A stretch of DNA of 64,000 nt from Acidobacteriota bacterium (GTDB lineage Bacteria; Acidobacteriota; Thermoanaerobaculia; Multivoradales; Multivoraceae). The notes under the pieces are model-generated. The model searched no databases. It saw only the letters and a program-made list of their open reading frames with translations, and was not told the origin of the DNA. How positions within the stretch are numbered: position 1 is the stretch's first letter; every line of letters begins with the position of its first letter. Where the stretch lies: the NCBI GenBank assembly GCA_029263415.1, contig JAJCXN010000054.1, forward strand, positions 62,001-126,000. Reading direction: 5' to 3'. The position numbers and the translations under genes are program-made. This document shows positions 47,216-56,960 of this stretch, in pieces.

Positions 47216-47293
47216 CGAGTGCCCAGGCCGAACGCCCAGCCCGAACGCCCAGCCCGATCCTTCAGCCCGATCGCCCAGCCCGATCGCCCAACC
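47216..47293 (+). repeat. 13-bp minisatellite (CGATCGCCCAGCC consensus), about 6 copies
   Basis: cgagtgcccaggc/cgaacgcccagcc/cgaacgcccagcc/cgatccttcagcc/cgatcgcccagcc/cgatcgcccaacc. Confidence 0.92.
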
Positions 47294-47430
47294 CCAGTGA
47301 CCAAACCGTGTGTTCAATCCGAGGACAGTGTGTCCGATCTGTACAAGACTCATCAGGCATCCGGCCGCTAGTTTGTACTCTGTCAACCGACATCCTTTCT
47401 AAGGGTTGAAGCAACGCAAAGGAGTACTCA

Positions 47431-47850
47431 ATGCCAGTGAAACGAACGATCATCCCCAACCTTCGCTACCGAGACGCGGTACCCGCGATCGAGTTTCTCT
47501 GTCAGGCGTTTGGTTTCGAGGAACGTGCTGTGTTTGCAGATCCGGAAGACGCCAGCATGGTCCATCATGCCCAACTGGTACTCGACGGCAACATGATCAT
47601 GGTCTCGAGTGTGGTCGACAGCGAGTTCGCCAAAGTCTTGACAACCGTTGAGGAAGCAGGCGGCAACACACAGACTCTCTATGTAACGCTAGACGATGTC
47701 GACGGGCATGCGGAGCAAGCACGGAGCAAGGGCGCTCGCATCTTCATGGAGCCCGAGGACCAAGACTACGGCGGCCGGTCGTACTCAGTACTGGATACCG
47801 AGGGCAACGCCTGGACCTTCGGTAGCTACGATCCGTTTGCTGAGTCTTAG
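47431..47850 (+). CDS. VOC family (glyoxalase/bleomycin-resistance-like) protein
   Basis: VKRTIIPNLRYRDAVPAIEFLCQAFGFEERAVF...EPEDQDYGGRSYSVLDTEGNAWTFGSYDP. Confidence 0.9.
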   Translation: MPVKRTIIPNLRYRDAVPAIEFLCQAFGFEERAVFADPEDASMVHHAQLVLDGNMIMVSSVVDSEFAKVLTTVEEAGGNTQTLYVTLDDVDGHAEQARSKGARIFMEPEDQDYGGRSYSVLDTEGNAWTFGSYDPFAES

Positions 47851-47883
47851 GACACTGTAAGGAGCAACGGTGTCGCGAGTGGC

Positions 47884-49380
47884 ATGACAAACCCGCTACA
47901 GCATCCTGGTACCGCTGCCACCTTGACCGCGTATCATCAGCGCGCCATGAAGCCGCACCATCCATGGATCGACTTGATCCTCCGTTCTTTCGAATTCGAT
48001 CCAACCTCGTTGGTGCTCGACATTCATCCTCAAGATGAGATGTTCGAGCAGGCGGTGTTGGAGCAGGGTGGGGATGTTGACGGTGGCACTGCGGCGTACT
48101 TCTCGTCGGCTGCGCAGATCGCGCGGACCGTGGAACGGTTGGCCGACGAGTCGCCGCAACGTGTGCTCGACTTTGGTTGTGGATTCGGGCGGGTGACACG
48201 CCTCTTGTGCGCTTGCTATGGGAAGGACCGGGTCACGGCCAGTGATCTCATCGAAGATGCGGTGACCTTCCAGCAGGAGGTTTTGGGCTGTCTCGGGTTC
48301 GTTTCGGCCAAAGATCCGAAGGATGTCGCGTGGCCCAGCAAACGCTTTGATCTCATCTATGTCGGCTCGCTCTTCACCCATCTGCCGACCGCCACCTTTT
48401 CGGCGTGGCTTGAAGCACTCTTTGGTCGATTGGAACCCGGCGGAAATCTGCTGTTCTCGGTGCACGATGAGGCGCTTAAACCGGCCCACATACCGATGCC
48501 TGAAAGCGGGCTCGCGTTCGTGGCCGAGAGCGAAGCGCATGACATCGAGCATGAGGTGTACGGCTCGACGTGGGTGCGGGCATCCTTTGTTGAGAAGCTG
48601 CTTAACCAACTCGCGCTGAGCCGCGATTTGACGTGGCGCCGTTACCCGCGTGCACTATGCGGTTACCAGGATCTAATAGCAGTCACCGAGAGTTCGCGGC
48701 AGCCGAACGCTCCTATGACCGCGAGCGGACTGGGGCAGGTTGATTCGGCACAGCTGGTGGGTTCCAAGCATGAGCAGGGCTTTGCATTGGAACTGGATGG
48801 ATGGGCACTGGCGACCGGTGTAGCTGGAGCAACCGGCGTTGCGGCCGTGGCGGGCGAGGTGGGTGCTCCTGGATCGAGTACCAGCAGCCCAGCTGTGGTC
48901 TGCGCTCAGCTAGTGAGTCGTGCCGATCGGAGTGCAGATTCTGAGGCTCAGACGGTGTCGAACGACGTTGTTTGTGATGTTCGTCGCAATGACCTAGCTG
49001 AGGTGGCAAGTGCGATTGCGGCCTCTTTAGATGCCGAGTCTGGCTGGAAGTTGAAACTCGAGTTGCCTACGCGTTTGTCGCGCGGTGCCGACCTGTTGTT
49101 GATTCTGGCTCGCTGGCCGGCCGAGCGTGAAGGCGAGGGTTCTGTTCAGCACGTCTTGTTTGCTGGCTCAGTGGATCGCCTCTTGTTCTTGGTGGCTGAT
49201 GAACGCTACCGTCGCCGTCGAGACCGGGCGTTCGAACTTGCTGAGACCATCGAGCAGGTGAAGGCCAGCCGATTCTGGCGTCTGCGGCGCAGCTGGTTCG
49301 TGGGCAAGCGGATGCTCGGCTTGACCGTGGAAGACCCGGACGGCCCCATATTGCTACCGTCAGACCGTCGGCCCGACTAG
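47884..49380 (+). CDS. class I SAM-dependent methyltransferase with long C-terminal extension
   Basis: PQRVLDFGCGFGRVTRLLCACYGKDRVTASDLIEDAV; FDLIYVGSLFTHLPTATFSAWLEALFGRLEPGGNLLFSVH. Confidence 0.88.
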   Translation: MTNPLQHPGTAATLTAYHQRAMKPHHPWIDLILRSFEFDPTSLVLDIHPQDEMFEQAVLEQGGDVDGGTAAYFSSAAQIARTVERLADESPQRVLDFGCGFGRVTRLLCACYGKDRVTASDLIEDAVTFQQEVLGCLGFVSAKDPKDVAWPSKRFDLIYVGSLFTHLPTATFSAWLEALFGRLEPGGNLLFSVHDEALKPAHIPMPESGLAFVAESEAHDIEHEVYGSTWVRASFVEKLLNQLALSRDLTWRRYPRALCGYQDLIAVTESSRQPNAPMTASGLGQVDSAQLVGSKHEQGFALELDGWALATGVAGATGVAAVAGEVGAPGSSTSSPAVVCAQLVSRADRSADSEAQTVSNDVVCDVRRNDLAEVASAIAASLDAESGWKLKLELPTRLSRGADLLLILARWPAEREGEGSVQHVLFAGSVDRLLFLVADERYRRRRDRAFELAETIEQVKASRFWRLRRSWFVGKRMLGLTVEDPDGPILLPSDRRPD

Positions 49381-49400
49381 GCCCGACTAGGCCCGACTAG
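49371..49400 (+). repeat. 10-bp tandem repeat GCCCGACTAG x3 containing both convergent stop codons
   Basis: Three perfect copies; + gene TAG at 49378-49380, - gene TAG (cta) at 49397-49399. Confidence 0.95.
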
Positions 49401-50437
49401 GCACGGCCGCGCCAAGAACCGAAGAATCGAAGCAGGCCGACAACAAAACCTGAACCGTAGCCGAAGTGAATCAACGCAAAGGCCGCGGCCAAGGTGGAGC
49501 CCCGGACTTTGCGCTCGCGACCTTCGTGCACCGCCGCAGTCAAGTTCGCGGGCAGATACAAGAACAACGGCAGCAGTGCGACGATGCCGGTCAGCCAGGG
49601 CGGCGTGGCTGGCCTGAGCACTTGCATCGCTACCGCGGCGAGGGGGGCACCGAACAGCGCGCCGACGAACGCTGGTGGAACGAACTGCCGCAGGCTCATT
49701 TGTCGCGGATGCTTTTGCAGTACTCGAATTTTCCAAAAGCCGTATTGGTAGTACTGGCGAAACAGCGCCGACAGCTTGCCCCGGCTTGAGTACCTGACGG
49801 GCATGTCGGGCACCAGCAAGATCCGGTGACCAGCCTTGCGCAAGCGGTAGTTGTATTCGTCGTCTTGGTTACGCACCAGTTGCTCGTCAAACGGGCCGGC
49901 ATCGTCCAACACGCTGCGTCGATATGCCGGAAATGCGACCGTGTCGACCAAGCGGGCAGGTGCCTCGGGATCGCTGGTCCTGAAGGCAGAACCGCCAACA
50001 CCAAAACGCGAACTCATCGCGACCGCAATCGCTGCAGCCTCGGCTGTCTCGCCGACGGTCTCGAGTACACCGCCGACTCCTTCGGCGTCGCCGGCTTCTA
50101 GGTGTGCGACACCGTTGGCGATGTAGTCGGGCCCGATCTCGCAGTGGCCGTCGACCCGGACTACGATCTCGCCAGTGGCTTGTCTTAGGCCAGCGTTAAG
50201 AGCGCAGGGGGCGATCATCCCCGGATTGTCGACAATCTCGATCTTGATGTCGGGATGCTGCTGCGCCATAGTCAAGACAAGGTCCCGAGTATCGTCGTCT
50301 GAGCGACCATCGACCACTAGCACCTGGAGGAGATCAGCTGGGTAGTGCTGCGCGATCACTGCTCCGAGGGCGCCTTGGATGTACTCCGATTCATTGCGCA
50401 CCGGCATGATGACGCTGACTGTTGGCAGGTCAGTCAT
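49397..50437 (-). CDS. glycosyltransferase family 2 with C-terminal TM helices
   Basis: Start MTDLPTVSVIMPVRNESEYIQGALGAVIAQHYP at 50437; VVDGRSDDDTRDLV; VRVDGHCEIGPDYI; C-terminal hydrophobic helices. Confidence 0.92.
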   Translation of the reverse strand: MTDLPTVSVIMPVRNESEYIQGALGAVIAQHYPADLLQVLVVDGRSDDDTRDLVLTMAQQHPDIKIEIVDNPGMIAPCALNAGLRQATGEIVVRVDGHCEIGPDYIANGVAHLEAGDAEGVGGVLETVGETAEAAAIAVAMSSRFGVGGSAFRTSDPEAPARLVDTVAFPAYRRSVLDDAGPFDEQLVRNQDDEYNYRLRKAGHRILLVPDMPVRYSSRGKLSALFRQYYQYGFWKIRVLQKHPRQMSLRQFVPPAFVGALFGAPLAAVAMQVLRPATPPWLTGIVALLPLFLYLPANLTAAVHEGRERKVRGSTLAAAFALIHFGYGSGFVVGLLRFFGSWRGRA

Positions 50438-51849
50438 GACCAATCCTTGGTGGCGCTCCCAGCGAGCTTGGAGACAACCGCTCTGAACTTGCCTGCGGCT
50501 GTGCGTTCGATTGAGGGCACCCACTCGACTTCACAGTTGATGGCCTCTCCAAGGCGCTGCTGGATTCGGTCGGTCACAGTTGCTTCGGTACGGTTGCGCA
50601 GCTGTTCAGTCGCACTGCTGGTAGCGACCAGCCGTACGCGGATCTGTTGTAGAGACTCTTGAACGATTTGGCCTTCCAGCACGCCCTCGAGGCCGATGTA
50701 GACCCCGTGAAAGCGGACCAGCTCGCGTCCGTCTGGTCCGCGCACGACGTCTTCGATACGTCCTGACACTTCTGCGAGGACCGGCATGGCACGCCCGCAG
50801 TCACAATGGGCATCCGACCAAGAGGCCATGTCGCCGAGCCGGAAGCGGATCAGCGGTTGGTAGCGACGCATTGTCTGAGTGGCCACCACCTCGCCAGTGA
50901 CCCCCGGCTTGCACGGTTGGCCAGCCTCATCGAGGATCTCAACCACTCCCATGTCGGGACTTACGTGCAGCGAACCATGCTCGCATTCACTTGCGAACAG
51001 CGCGTTCTCGACGGTGCTGTACTCGTCGAAGACGCGGCACCCATAGGCCTGTTCCATGATCTGTCTCATCTCGGCAGTCAGTTTCTCACTCGTAGTGACG
51101 ACTGCTCGTAGCTGCGGCGGCGGCGGGATCTTCTGGTCAAGCATGAACTGCGCGAGTAGGGTGTAAGAGACGGCATAGCCGGTCAGCCATTCGATCTGGT
51201 GTTTGACCAGGGCGTCAACGTATTGGTGCGCAGTTGTGGGCGAGAGATGAAAGGGCGAGAAGTAGATCTGGTGCTCGGCGAGATTGACGCGGTGGAAGGG
51301 GCCTTCGCTGTTCGGATCTGGTACCGAGATCCGCCCCGAAAAGGTGGCGCGGGGCTTGCGAAAGGAAGTGCCCGCCCAGCCAGCCGATCGAACTTCGCGC
51401 ACCGCCATCGAAGCCTGTAACTCATCCGGCGTCCACAAGGACGCTATTGGCGTTCCGGTTGAGCCGCTGGTATAGAAGCTGAGCTCCTTGGTGGCTCCCG
51501 CGCGTCGTTGATCAACGAAACGATGCGGGTCTGCTCGCAGTGGAGACTTTTCGAGCAGAGGCAGGCCACTGAGATCGCCACTGCGGGCAGCACTCTTCTG
51601 TTCGGGGGTCCAGGTTTCGCGGTAGTACGGGACGTGCTGCAGTGCCAAGTGCAGTACTTCAGAGACGGCTCGCTTCTGCCATTTGCACCACTGATCGGCA
51701 TCGAACCGATCTCGATAGCCAAAGCGCTCGACGTGCTCTTTGAACGCGCCGCCAAGCCGCATGTTCTTCCACCAAAGCCCGTAGGCGCTGACCGCTGCGT
51801 GCTGCCCGACGGTGGGCAAGCGCCGGTAGAGCTGTTCAATAAACGACAC
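50434..51849 (-). CDS. phenylacetate-CoA ligase/CapK-like adenylate-forming enzyme
   Basis: FYTSGSTGTPIASLWTPDEL; EYSTVENALFASECEHGSLHVSPDMGVVEILDEAG; GEVVATQTMRRYQPLIRFRLGDMASW; SGRIEDVVRGPDGRELV. Confidence 0.9.
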   Translation of the reverse strand: MSFIEQLYRRLPTVGQHAAVSAYGLWWKNMRLGGAFKEHVERFGYRDRFDADQWCKWQKRAVSEVLHLALQHVPYYRETWTPEQKSAARSGDLSGLPLLEKSPLRADPHRFVDQRRAGATKELSFYTSGSTGTPIASLWTPDELQASMAVREVRSAGWAGTSFRKPRATFSGRISVPDPNSEGPFHRVNLAEHQIYFSPFHLSPTTAHQYVDALVKHQIEWLTGYAVSYTLLAQFMLDQKIPPPPQLRAVVTTSEKLTAEMRQIMEQAYGCRVFDEYSTVENALFASECEHGSLHVSPDMGVVEILDEAGQPCKPGVTGEVVATQTMRRYQPLIRFRLGDMASWSDAHCDCGRAMPVLAEVSGRIEDVVRGPDGRELVRFHGVYIGLEGVLEGQIVQESLQQIRVRLVATSSATEQLRNRTEATVTDRIQQRLGEAINCEVEWVPSIERTAAGKFRAVVSKLAGSATKDWS

Positions 51850-51851
51850 GG

Positions 51852-52925
51852 CTAGCGATCCCTTGCATTGGTCGGGTCTTCACTGTGCGCAAGATGGATG
51901 AGCGCATCGCCCTGGTAGGACAGCGGGTTATTGGTATAGCCGATCACCACACCGGAACGTGCAGCCGTGACTTCACGGCTTTGATCGCCCAGAGGCTCGT
52001 GGATGTCCCCGAGCAGCTGCCCCTTCTCGACGCAGTCGCCAAGTTCAACCTTGCGGCCGAAGATCCCGGAGGCGGGTGAACGAATCCAATAGCGTTGCCG
52101 CACCTCCAGATTCGGGCCGGTGCCACATAGACTTCCTTGGCTAGCGTGGGCGTTCGGTGTCAATGGGGTGGCGCTTGCCTTATCAATCACTCCGAGTTCT
52201 GCCAGCACTTGGAGGACTCCCGCGACGCCAAGCTCAATCGCGCCTTCGTCGAAGCGAAGGGCTTCGCCCGCTTCGTAGACCAGGATCGGTTTCGAGAGCT
52301 TGGTCACGGCTGCTCGCAGGGACCCCGATGGCACGTCGCCATGGATCATCACTGGCGCCGCGAATGCCTGTGCAAGCCGCGCGCACTCTGGATTGTTGAG
52401 GTCGGTGCGGATCTGCGGCAGGTTGGTGCGATGGTTGGAACCGGTGTGAAGGTCGATCCCGTGTGTGCAATGCGAGACCACTTCATCGAGAAAGAAGCGG
52501 GCGAGACGAGCGGCTAAGGAGCCTCGTTTCGATCCCGGGAAGCTCCGGTTGAGATCGCGTCGGTCGGGCATGTAGCGGCTTTGGAAGGCGAAGCCAAAGA
52601 CGTTGACGATGGGAGCGGCAATGACTGCGCCGCACATCGTCTCTGGGTCGAGAATCTTGAGCAAGCGGTTGATGATCTCAAGTCCGTTGATCTCATCGCC
52701 ATGGATTGCGGCTGAGAGCCACACGCGCGCAGGTTTGTGTTCGCCTCTCTCAGCGCTCCCTACGAGCGCCTCAATTGGCAGCGACAGTCGAGCTTGGCCG
52801 GGCAGATTGGCGAACTCAAGATCAACCCGTTGGCGCGTACCTCTCGCGATCGGGCGCTCGCCGATGGTGAGGCTCTGGCCAGTGGCGTCAGACACGACGC
52901 TGCTCTGGTTCGGTCGTTTGTCCAT
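51852..52925 (-). CDS. succinylglutamate desuccinylase/aspartoacylase family protein
   Basis: AIHGDEINGLEIINRLL (HxxE), GIDLHTGSNHRTNLPQIR, ILVYEAGEALRFDE. Confidence 0.9.
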   Translation of the reverse strand: MDKRPNQSSVVSDATGQSLTIGERPIARGTRQRVDLEFANLPGQARLSLPIEALVGSAERGEHKPARVWLSAAIHGDEINGLEIINRLLKILDPETMCGAVIAAPIVNVFGFAFQSRYMPDRRDLNRSFPGSKRGSLAARLARFFLDEVVSHCTHGIDLHTGSNHRTNLPQIRTDLNNPECARLAQAFAAPVMIHGDVPSGSLRAAVTKLSKPILVYEAGEALRFDEGAIELGVAGVLQVLAELGVIDKASATPLTPNAHASQGSLCGTGPNLEVRQRYWIRSPASGIFGRKVELGDCVEKGQLLGDIHEPLGDQSREVTAARSGVVIGYTNNPLSYQGDALIHLAHSEDPTNARDR

Positions 52926-52948
52926 AACGATTCGACGACCGCCGATCC

Positions 52949-53836
52949 TTAGGCAGACGGCAGACTGACGTTCTTCTCGATGTGTTCGATGATCTTGCCA
53001 GCGACGTCGATGTTGGTCGCGCCTTCGATTCCTTCGAGGCCAGGCGACGAGTTCACTTCCAGCACCAATGGGCCATGGTTCGAGCGCAAGAGGTCGACGC
53101 CCGCGACTCGCAGGCCCATGGTCTTAGCAGCGCGCACGGCCGTCGACCTTTCCTGTGGTGTGATTTTCACCTTGGTCGCCTTGCCGCCGCGGTGCAGGTT
53201 CGATCTGAATTCGTCTTGGCCGGCCTCTCGCTTCATCGCAGCGACCACTTTGTTGCCAATGACAAGACAGCGGATATCGACTCCGGAGGCCTCCTTGATG
53301 AACTCTTGCGCGAGGATCTGTGCGTCGAGTCCTCGGAATGCCTCCATCACTGATTCGGCCGCCTTGGTGGTCTCACACAAGACGACTCCGATGCCTTGGG
53401 TCCCTTCGAGCAATTTCACAACCAACGGGGCTCCGCCAACGGTCTCGATCACACCTGTGACGTCTTTGGTGGAGTGGGCAAGCGCCGTCACTGGCAGGCC
53501 GATGCCCTTGCGCGAGAGCAGCTGCAAGCTGCGCAGCTTGTCGCGTGAGCGGGTGATCGCTTCCGATTGATTGAGCGGGTAGACGTCCATCACCTCGAAC
53601 TGGCGGACCACCGCGGTGCCGTAGAAGGTGTGGGTTGCGCCGATACGAGGAATGACGGCGTCGACCTTGATGAGTGGCTTGCCGCCAAACATAACCTGCG
53701 GCCGAGAGGCGGCGATGTTCATGTAGCAACGGAGGTAGTCGACCACTGCTGCGTCGTGGCCACGTTCGCGCGCGGCCTCCAGGAGACGGCTGGTCGAGTA
53801 GAGCTGAGCGTTGCGCGAAAGGATCAGGATCTTCAT
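52949..53836 (-). CDS. rimK: RimK family ATP-grasp alpha-L-glutamate ligase
   Basis: [40 protein letters not shown]-grasp motifs [53 protein letters not shown]. Confidence 0.93.
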   Translation of the reverse strand: MKILILSRNAQLYSTSRLLEAARERGHDAAVVDYLRCYMNIAASRPQVMFGGKPLIKVDAVIPRIGATHTFYGTAVVRQFEVMDVYPLNQSEAITRSRDKLRSLQLLSRKGIGLPVTALAHSTKDVTGVIETVGGAPLVVKLLEGTQGIGVVLCETTKAAESVMEAFRGLDAQILAQEFIKEASGVDIRCLVIGNKVVAAMKREAGQDEFRSNLHRGGKATKVKITPQERSTAVRAAKTMGLRVAGVDLLRSNHGPLVLEVNSSPGLEGIEGATNIDVAGKIIEHIEKNVSLPSA

Positions 53837-53888
53837 GGGCGTGGGTCAGGCTTCGAGGGCGAGAGAGATTGATTGAGGGGCTTGGGAT

Positions 53889-54371
53889 CTACTGAGAAGA
53901 GTGCCGTGCGCTGCGTCGCGCGGGCCGCCCGGCCATGTAGGAACGGCCGGAGTCAACAACGATTCTGTTTCTAAGCGCTTCTCGACCTAGCAGCATGCGA
54001 AAACCAAGACTGGTGCGGTTGGACAAGGTCAGCTCGATCGGCCAAGCGTGACCGAACATGCTGATGTTGGTGACGATGACCGGGCGTCTTTGCTGCTGCC
54101 CATTGGAAGACGTGATGTCGCGCCAGTCCAGAACCTCGCTCTCGACCTGAACCGCAGAGCGCTCAGATCGCTGGCGCGGGTGGACGGTGAAGCGTACCCA
54201 CCGTGTTCCAGCTTGTTCGAACTCTTCTAGGCCGATTGCATGAAGAGCTGAAGTGCGCGCGCCGGTATCGAGCTTGGCCTTGATTCTTGGTATGTCGAGA
54301 TCGGGCAAGGACAGCCATTCCCGCCAACCGGCAAGTTGGTTCTCAGATGGCTGTGGTATCGGTTCTGACAT
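53889..54371 (-). CDS. RimB/Zn_protease (PF05618-type, retropepsin-like) protein
   Basis: REWLSLPDLDIPRIKAKLDTGARTSALHA...GFRMLLGREALRNRIVVDSGRSYM; adjacent to rimK. Confidence 0.88.
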   Translation of the reverse strand: MSEPIPQPSENQLAGWREWLSLPDLDIPRIKAKLDTGARTSALHAIGLEEFEQAGTRWVRFTVHPRQRSERSAVQVESEVLDWRDITSSNGQQQRRPVIVTNISMFGHAWPIELTLSNRTSLGFRMLLGREALRNRIVVDSGRSYMAGRPARRSARHSSQ

Positions 54372-54439
54372 CGGGGTCTCACTTCGAGTTCTGACGTCGG
54401 GTCTGACGTCGGGTCTGTCGTCGGGGTCTGTCGTCGGGT
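54364..54439 (-). repeat. 12-13 bp minisatellite, 6 copies, overlapping the start codon of the zinc protease gene
   Basis: + strand units TCTGACATCGGGG/TCTCACTTCGAGT/TCTGACGTCGGG/TCTGACGTCGGG/TCTGTCGTCGGGG/TCTGTCGTCGGGT. Confidence 0.9.
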
Positions 54440-54536
54440 TCTGACAGCAAGTCTGGCAGGTTGCATCGACTGCCGGCCGTGCCCTGGCTCTAAAGGTTGG
54501 CGGTCGAAGCTTGGAGCCTGTGCCGCTTGCGAAGCG

Positions 54537-55821
54537 CTACTCTTCTGCGAGCCTAGCCTTGTCGCTATGGAAGCGCTTACCTGCCACATAAAGTAGCGGA
54601 ATCGAGAGCATGGAGAGGACGGTGAAAATCAGCAGGGTGGTGCCGTAGGGCGTTTCGCTACCCTTACCGATGAGGTGATCAACGAACCAGCCGCCGCCAG
54701 TGATGCCGATGCCAAGGCCGACTAGGTTGAGCATCAGGATGTAGAAGGCGACCACGGTGCCTCGGCTCTTGGCAGGCGCCAGCTCCTGCACGGTGCCGAA
54801 TGTGGGGCCGTAAAAGGTGCCAAGTTGGAAGAAGCCCAGGAAGATACCGAGCCAGAAGACCGTCGAGGGGCCGTCGGACAAACGGTAGAGGATCATGAAG
54901 GGGGCCAGAACAACGCCGACCCACACCAAGAACATCGGGCGACCGCTGGCTCTATTCCTCTGCCACCAATCACCGCCGTAGCCGCCGACGAGGTTGCCGA
55001 GGATGCCGCCAATCATGCCGATCCAACCGGCCTGTTGGGGCAATCTTAGCGCGGTCGAAGCCAAGTTCTTGCACGTACCAGAGTTGGTCGAAGGCCGCGG
55101 CTCCAAGTGAGAAATGCCAAGCGACGCCGGCGGCCATGGTCAGCGACAGTGCTGGAGAGGCCTTGAGCGCTGCGCTGGAGGTGCGAAATAGTTCACCGAT
55201 TGAAGGGCGTGGGATCGACTTGGCGGGGTCGGCAACCCGAGTCTCCTTGACCATGAACAGCATCACCAACGAGAGTGCCACGCCGATCCCTCCCAGTAGG
55301 TAAAAGCAGTTGCGCCAGCCGATGGCAGGACCCAAGTAGCCTGCAACCAGGAGACTGGCACCGACACCGATTGGTACACCCATGTAGTAGATGCCGGTGG
55401 CAAGGCCAATACGACGAGCCGGGAATCGATCGTAGAGAAGGGAGAGCGAAGCAGGCGTGAGTGATGATTCGCCGACGCCAATCAACATCCGTGGAATCAA
55501 CATGGTGACGAAGCCTCGGGCTGCGCCCGAAGCGGCGGTCAGAGCGCTCCACAAGATGAGGCCCGCCGCGATCAACCTGGGGCGATGCAGCATGTCAGCG
55601 AGCGTGCCCATGACCAGTCCCATTGCCGCGTAGAAAACGATGAATGCGAAACCGGTGAGAAGGCCGAACTGGAAGTTGGTGAGCCCTAAGTCAGGCACGA
55701 TGAAGTTGGCAAAGCTCGACAGCAGTTGCCGATCGACAAAGTTCATGACGTTGAGCAACGTCAGGAAGCCGAGCAGAACGTAGTGGCGGGAGGCAACAGA
55801 GTCGTGATCAGGATTGGCCAA
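54537..55821 (-). pseudogene. MFS transporter interrupted by a one-base frameshift
   Basis: N-terminal ORF 54970-55821 ends ...QLWYVQELGFDRAKIA|PTGRLD; C-terminal ORF 54537-55106 resumes as ...PQQAGWIGMIGGILGNLVGGYGG; removing one base of the GGGG run at 55037-55040 joins them. Confidence 0.85.
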
Positions 55822-56011
55822 AGGCTCACCTCGGTGCTTTTAGTTGGGGGTGGGCGATTCTTCCACAGGCGACGCCGTCAACAGGGCTAGGGAGCCAGGA
55901 ATAGACTGCATGACCTGATCGTTGGCACTTCTTGTAAGCTAAGTAATCTGCCGACGCTGGGGCACACTTCTCGAAGAGTGGCGAGTCCTACAAACGAATC
56001 AGGAGATCATC

Positions 56012-56926
56012 ATGTGCCCGCCGAACCTAGCCACCCACGCGCGTCGCTCGTTACTTGCGATCTCCTTCGTTTCGCTGATTTGCGTACCCGCATTCGCACA
56101 ACCTGATTACCAGGGGCCGGGCAGTGTCCCCCCCGGTGAGTCGGAAGCGCCTGATCCTGGTTTTGCCCACAATCATGGTGGTCGCAACATTGGCGATATC
56201 AGCACACCCGACTATGGAGCGTATTGCGGGCCGCTACCTCGCCACGTTTGTTTCGGCACCAGCTTCTACTACGTCCTGCGCAGCGATCCCTTCGCACCGA
56301 AGGCCTGGCTGAATCATCGGGGTAACACTTTCGCAACGGCGAAAAGCCTCAAGAAGGGCTGGCCGCTGCAAACCGTGACAGTACTTCGTCCCGACGGCAC
56401 ACCTGCCGTCAACGCTAGGGTTCGCTTCTTTGAAGCGGGCTATCGCAGCACCGGCGTGGTTGGAAAGACCGATGAGCAGGGACGCTTTCAAGTGGCGGTG
56501 AAGCGGGTCAAGAGAAATCAACGGTTTGTAGTTGAAGCCAAGGGTTATCAGTCCGCTCGATTGGACGTCCTGGGCAAAGAGATTCATGCTGCTGACCACC
56601 AGCTCATCCTCGCTGAAGCTGGTCCTGGCCCGCGAGTGGAGAACGTTCACCAGGTTGCGGTGATGGCCGATGTTTCGGTTCCGAAGGAGCTGGTTCGCGA
56701 CTACAAGAAAGCCCAGAAGGCGATCGAACGAGAGAAGTGGAACGTCGCAGTTGCCGAGCTCACTGCGTTGATCGAACGCTGGCCGATCGGCACTTTGGCA
56801 GACGGTGCCCTGTATCAACCGCAAGCGTTGTTGGTCGAAGCGCTTGCCGGTGCTGGAGAGGCTCAGTTGGCCGAAGAGGTGGATCAACGCTCGTTTCAGA
56901 TTGTTAAGGCCGAGGCGGCGGGATAG
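56012..56926 (+). CDS. secreted protein with carboxypeptidase-regulatory-like domain
   Basis: Signal peptide; QTVTVLRPDGTPAVNARVRFFEAGYRSTGVVGKTDEQGRFQVAVKRVKRNQRFVVEAKGYQSARLDV. Confidence 0.7.
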   Translation: MCPPNLATHARRSLLAISFVSLICVPAFAQPDYQGPGSVPPGESEAPDPGFAHNHGGRNIGDISTPDYGAYCGPLPRHVCFGTSFYYVLRSDPFAPKAWLNHRGNTFATAKSLKKGWPLQTVTVLRPDGTPAVNARVRFFEAGYRSTGVVGKTDEQGRFQVAVKRVKRNQRFVVEAKGYQSARLDVLGKEIHAADHQLILAEAGPGPRVENVHQVAVMADVSVPKELVRDYKKAQKAIEREKWNVAVAELTALIERWPIGTLADGALYQPQALLVEALAGAGEAQLAEEVDQRSFQIVKAEAAG

Positions 56927-56960
56927 TCGCGGTTCGGTCCAACGGGCCTCGCACCCCTTC

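Noticed and set aside
47216-47293. Possible CRISPR array
   Set aside because: Units are 13 bp and contiguous with no spacers; it is a minisatellite.
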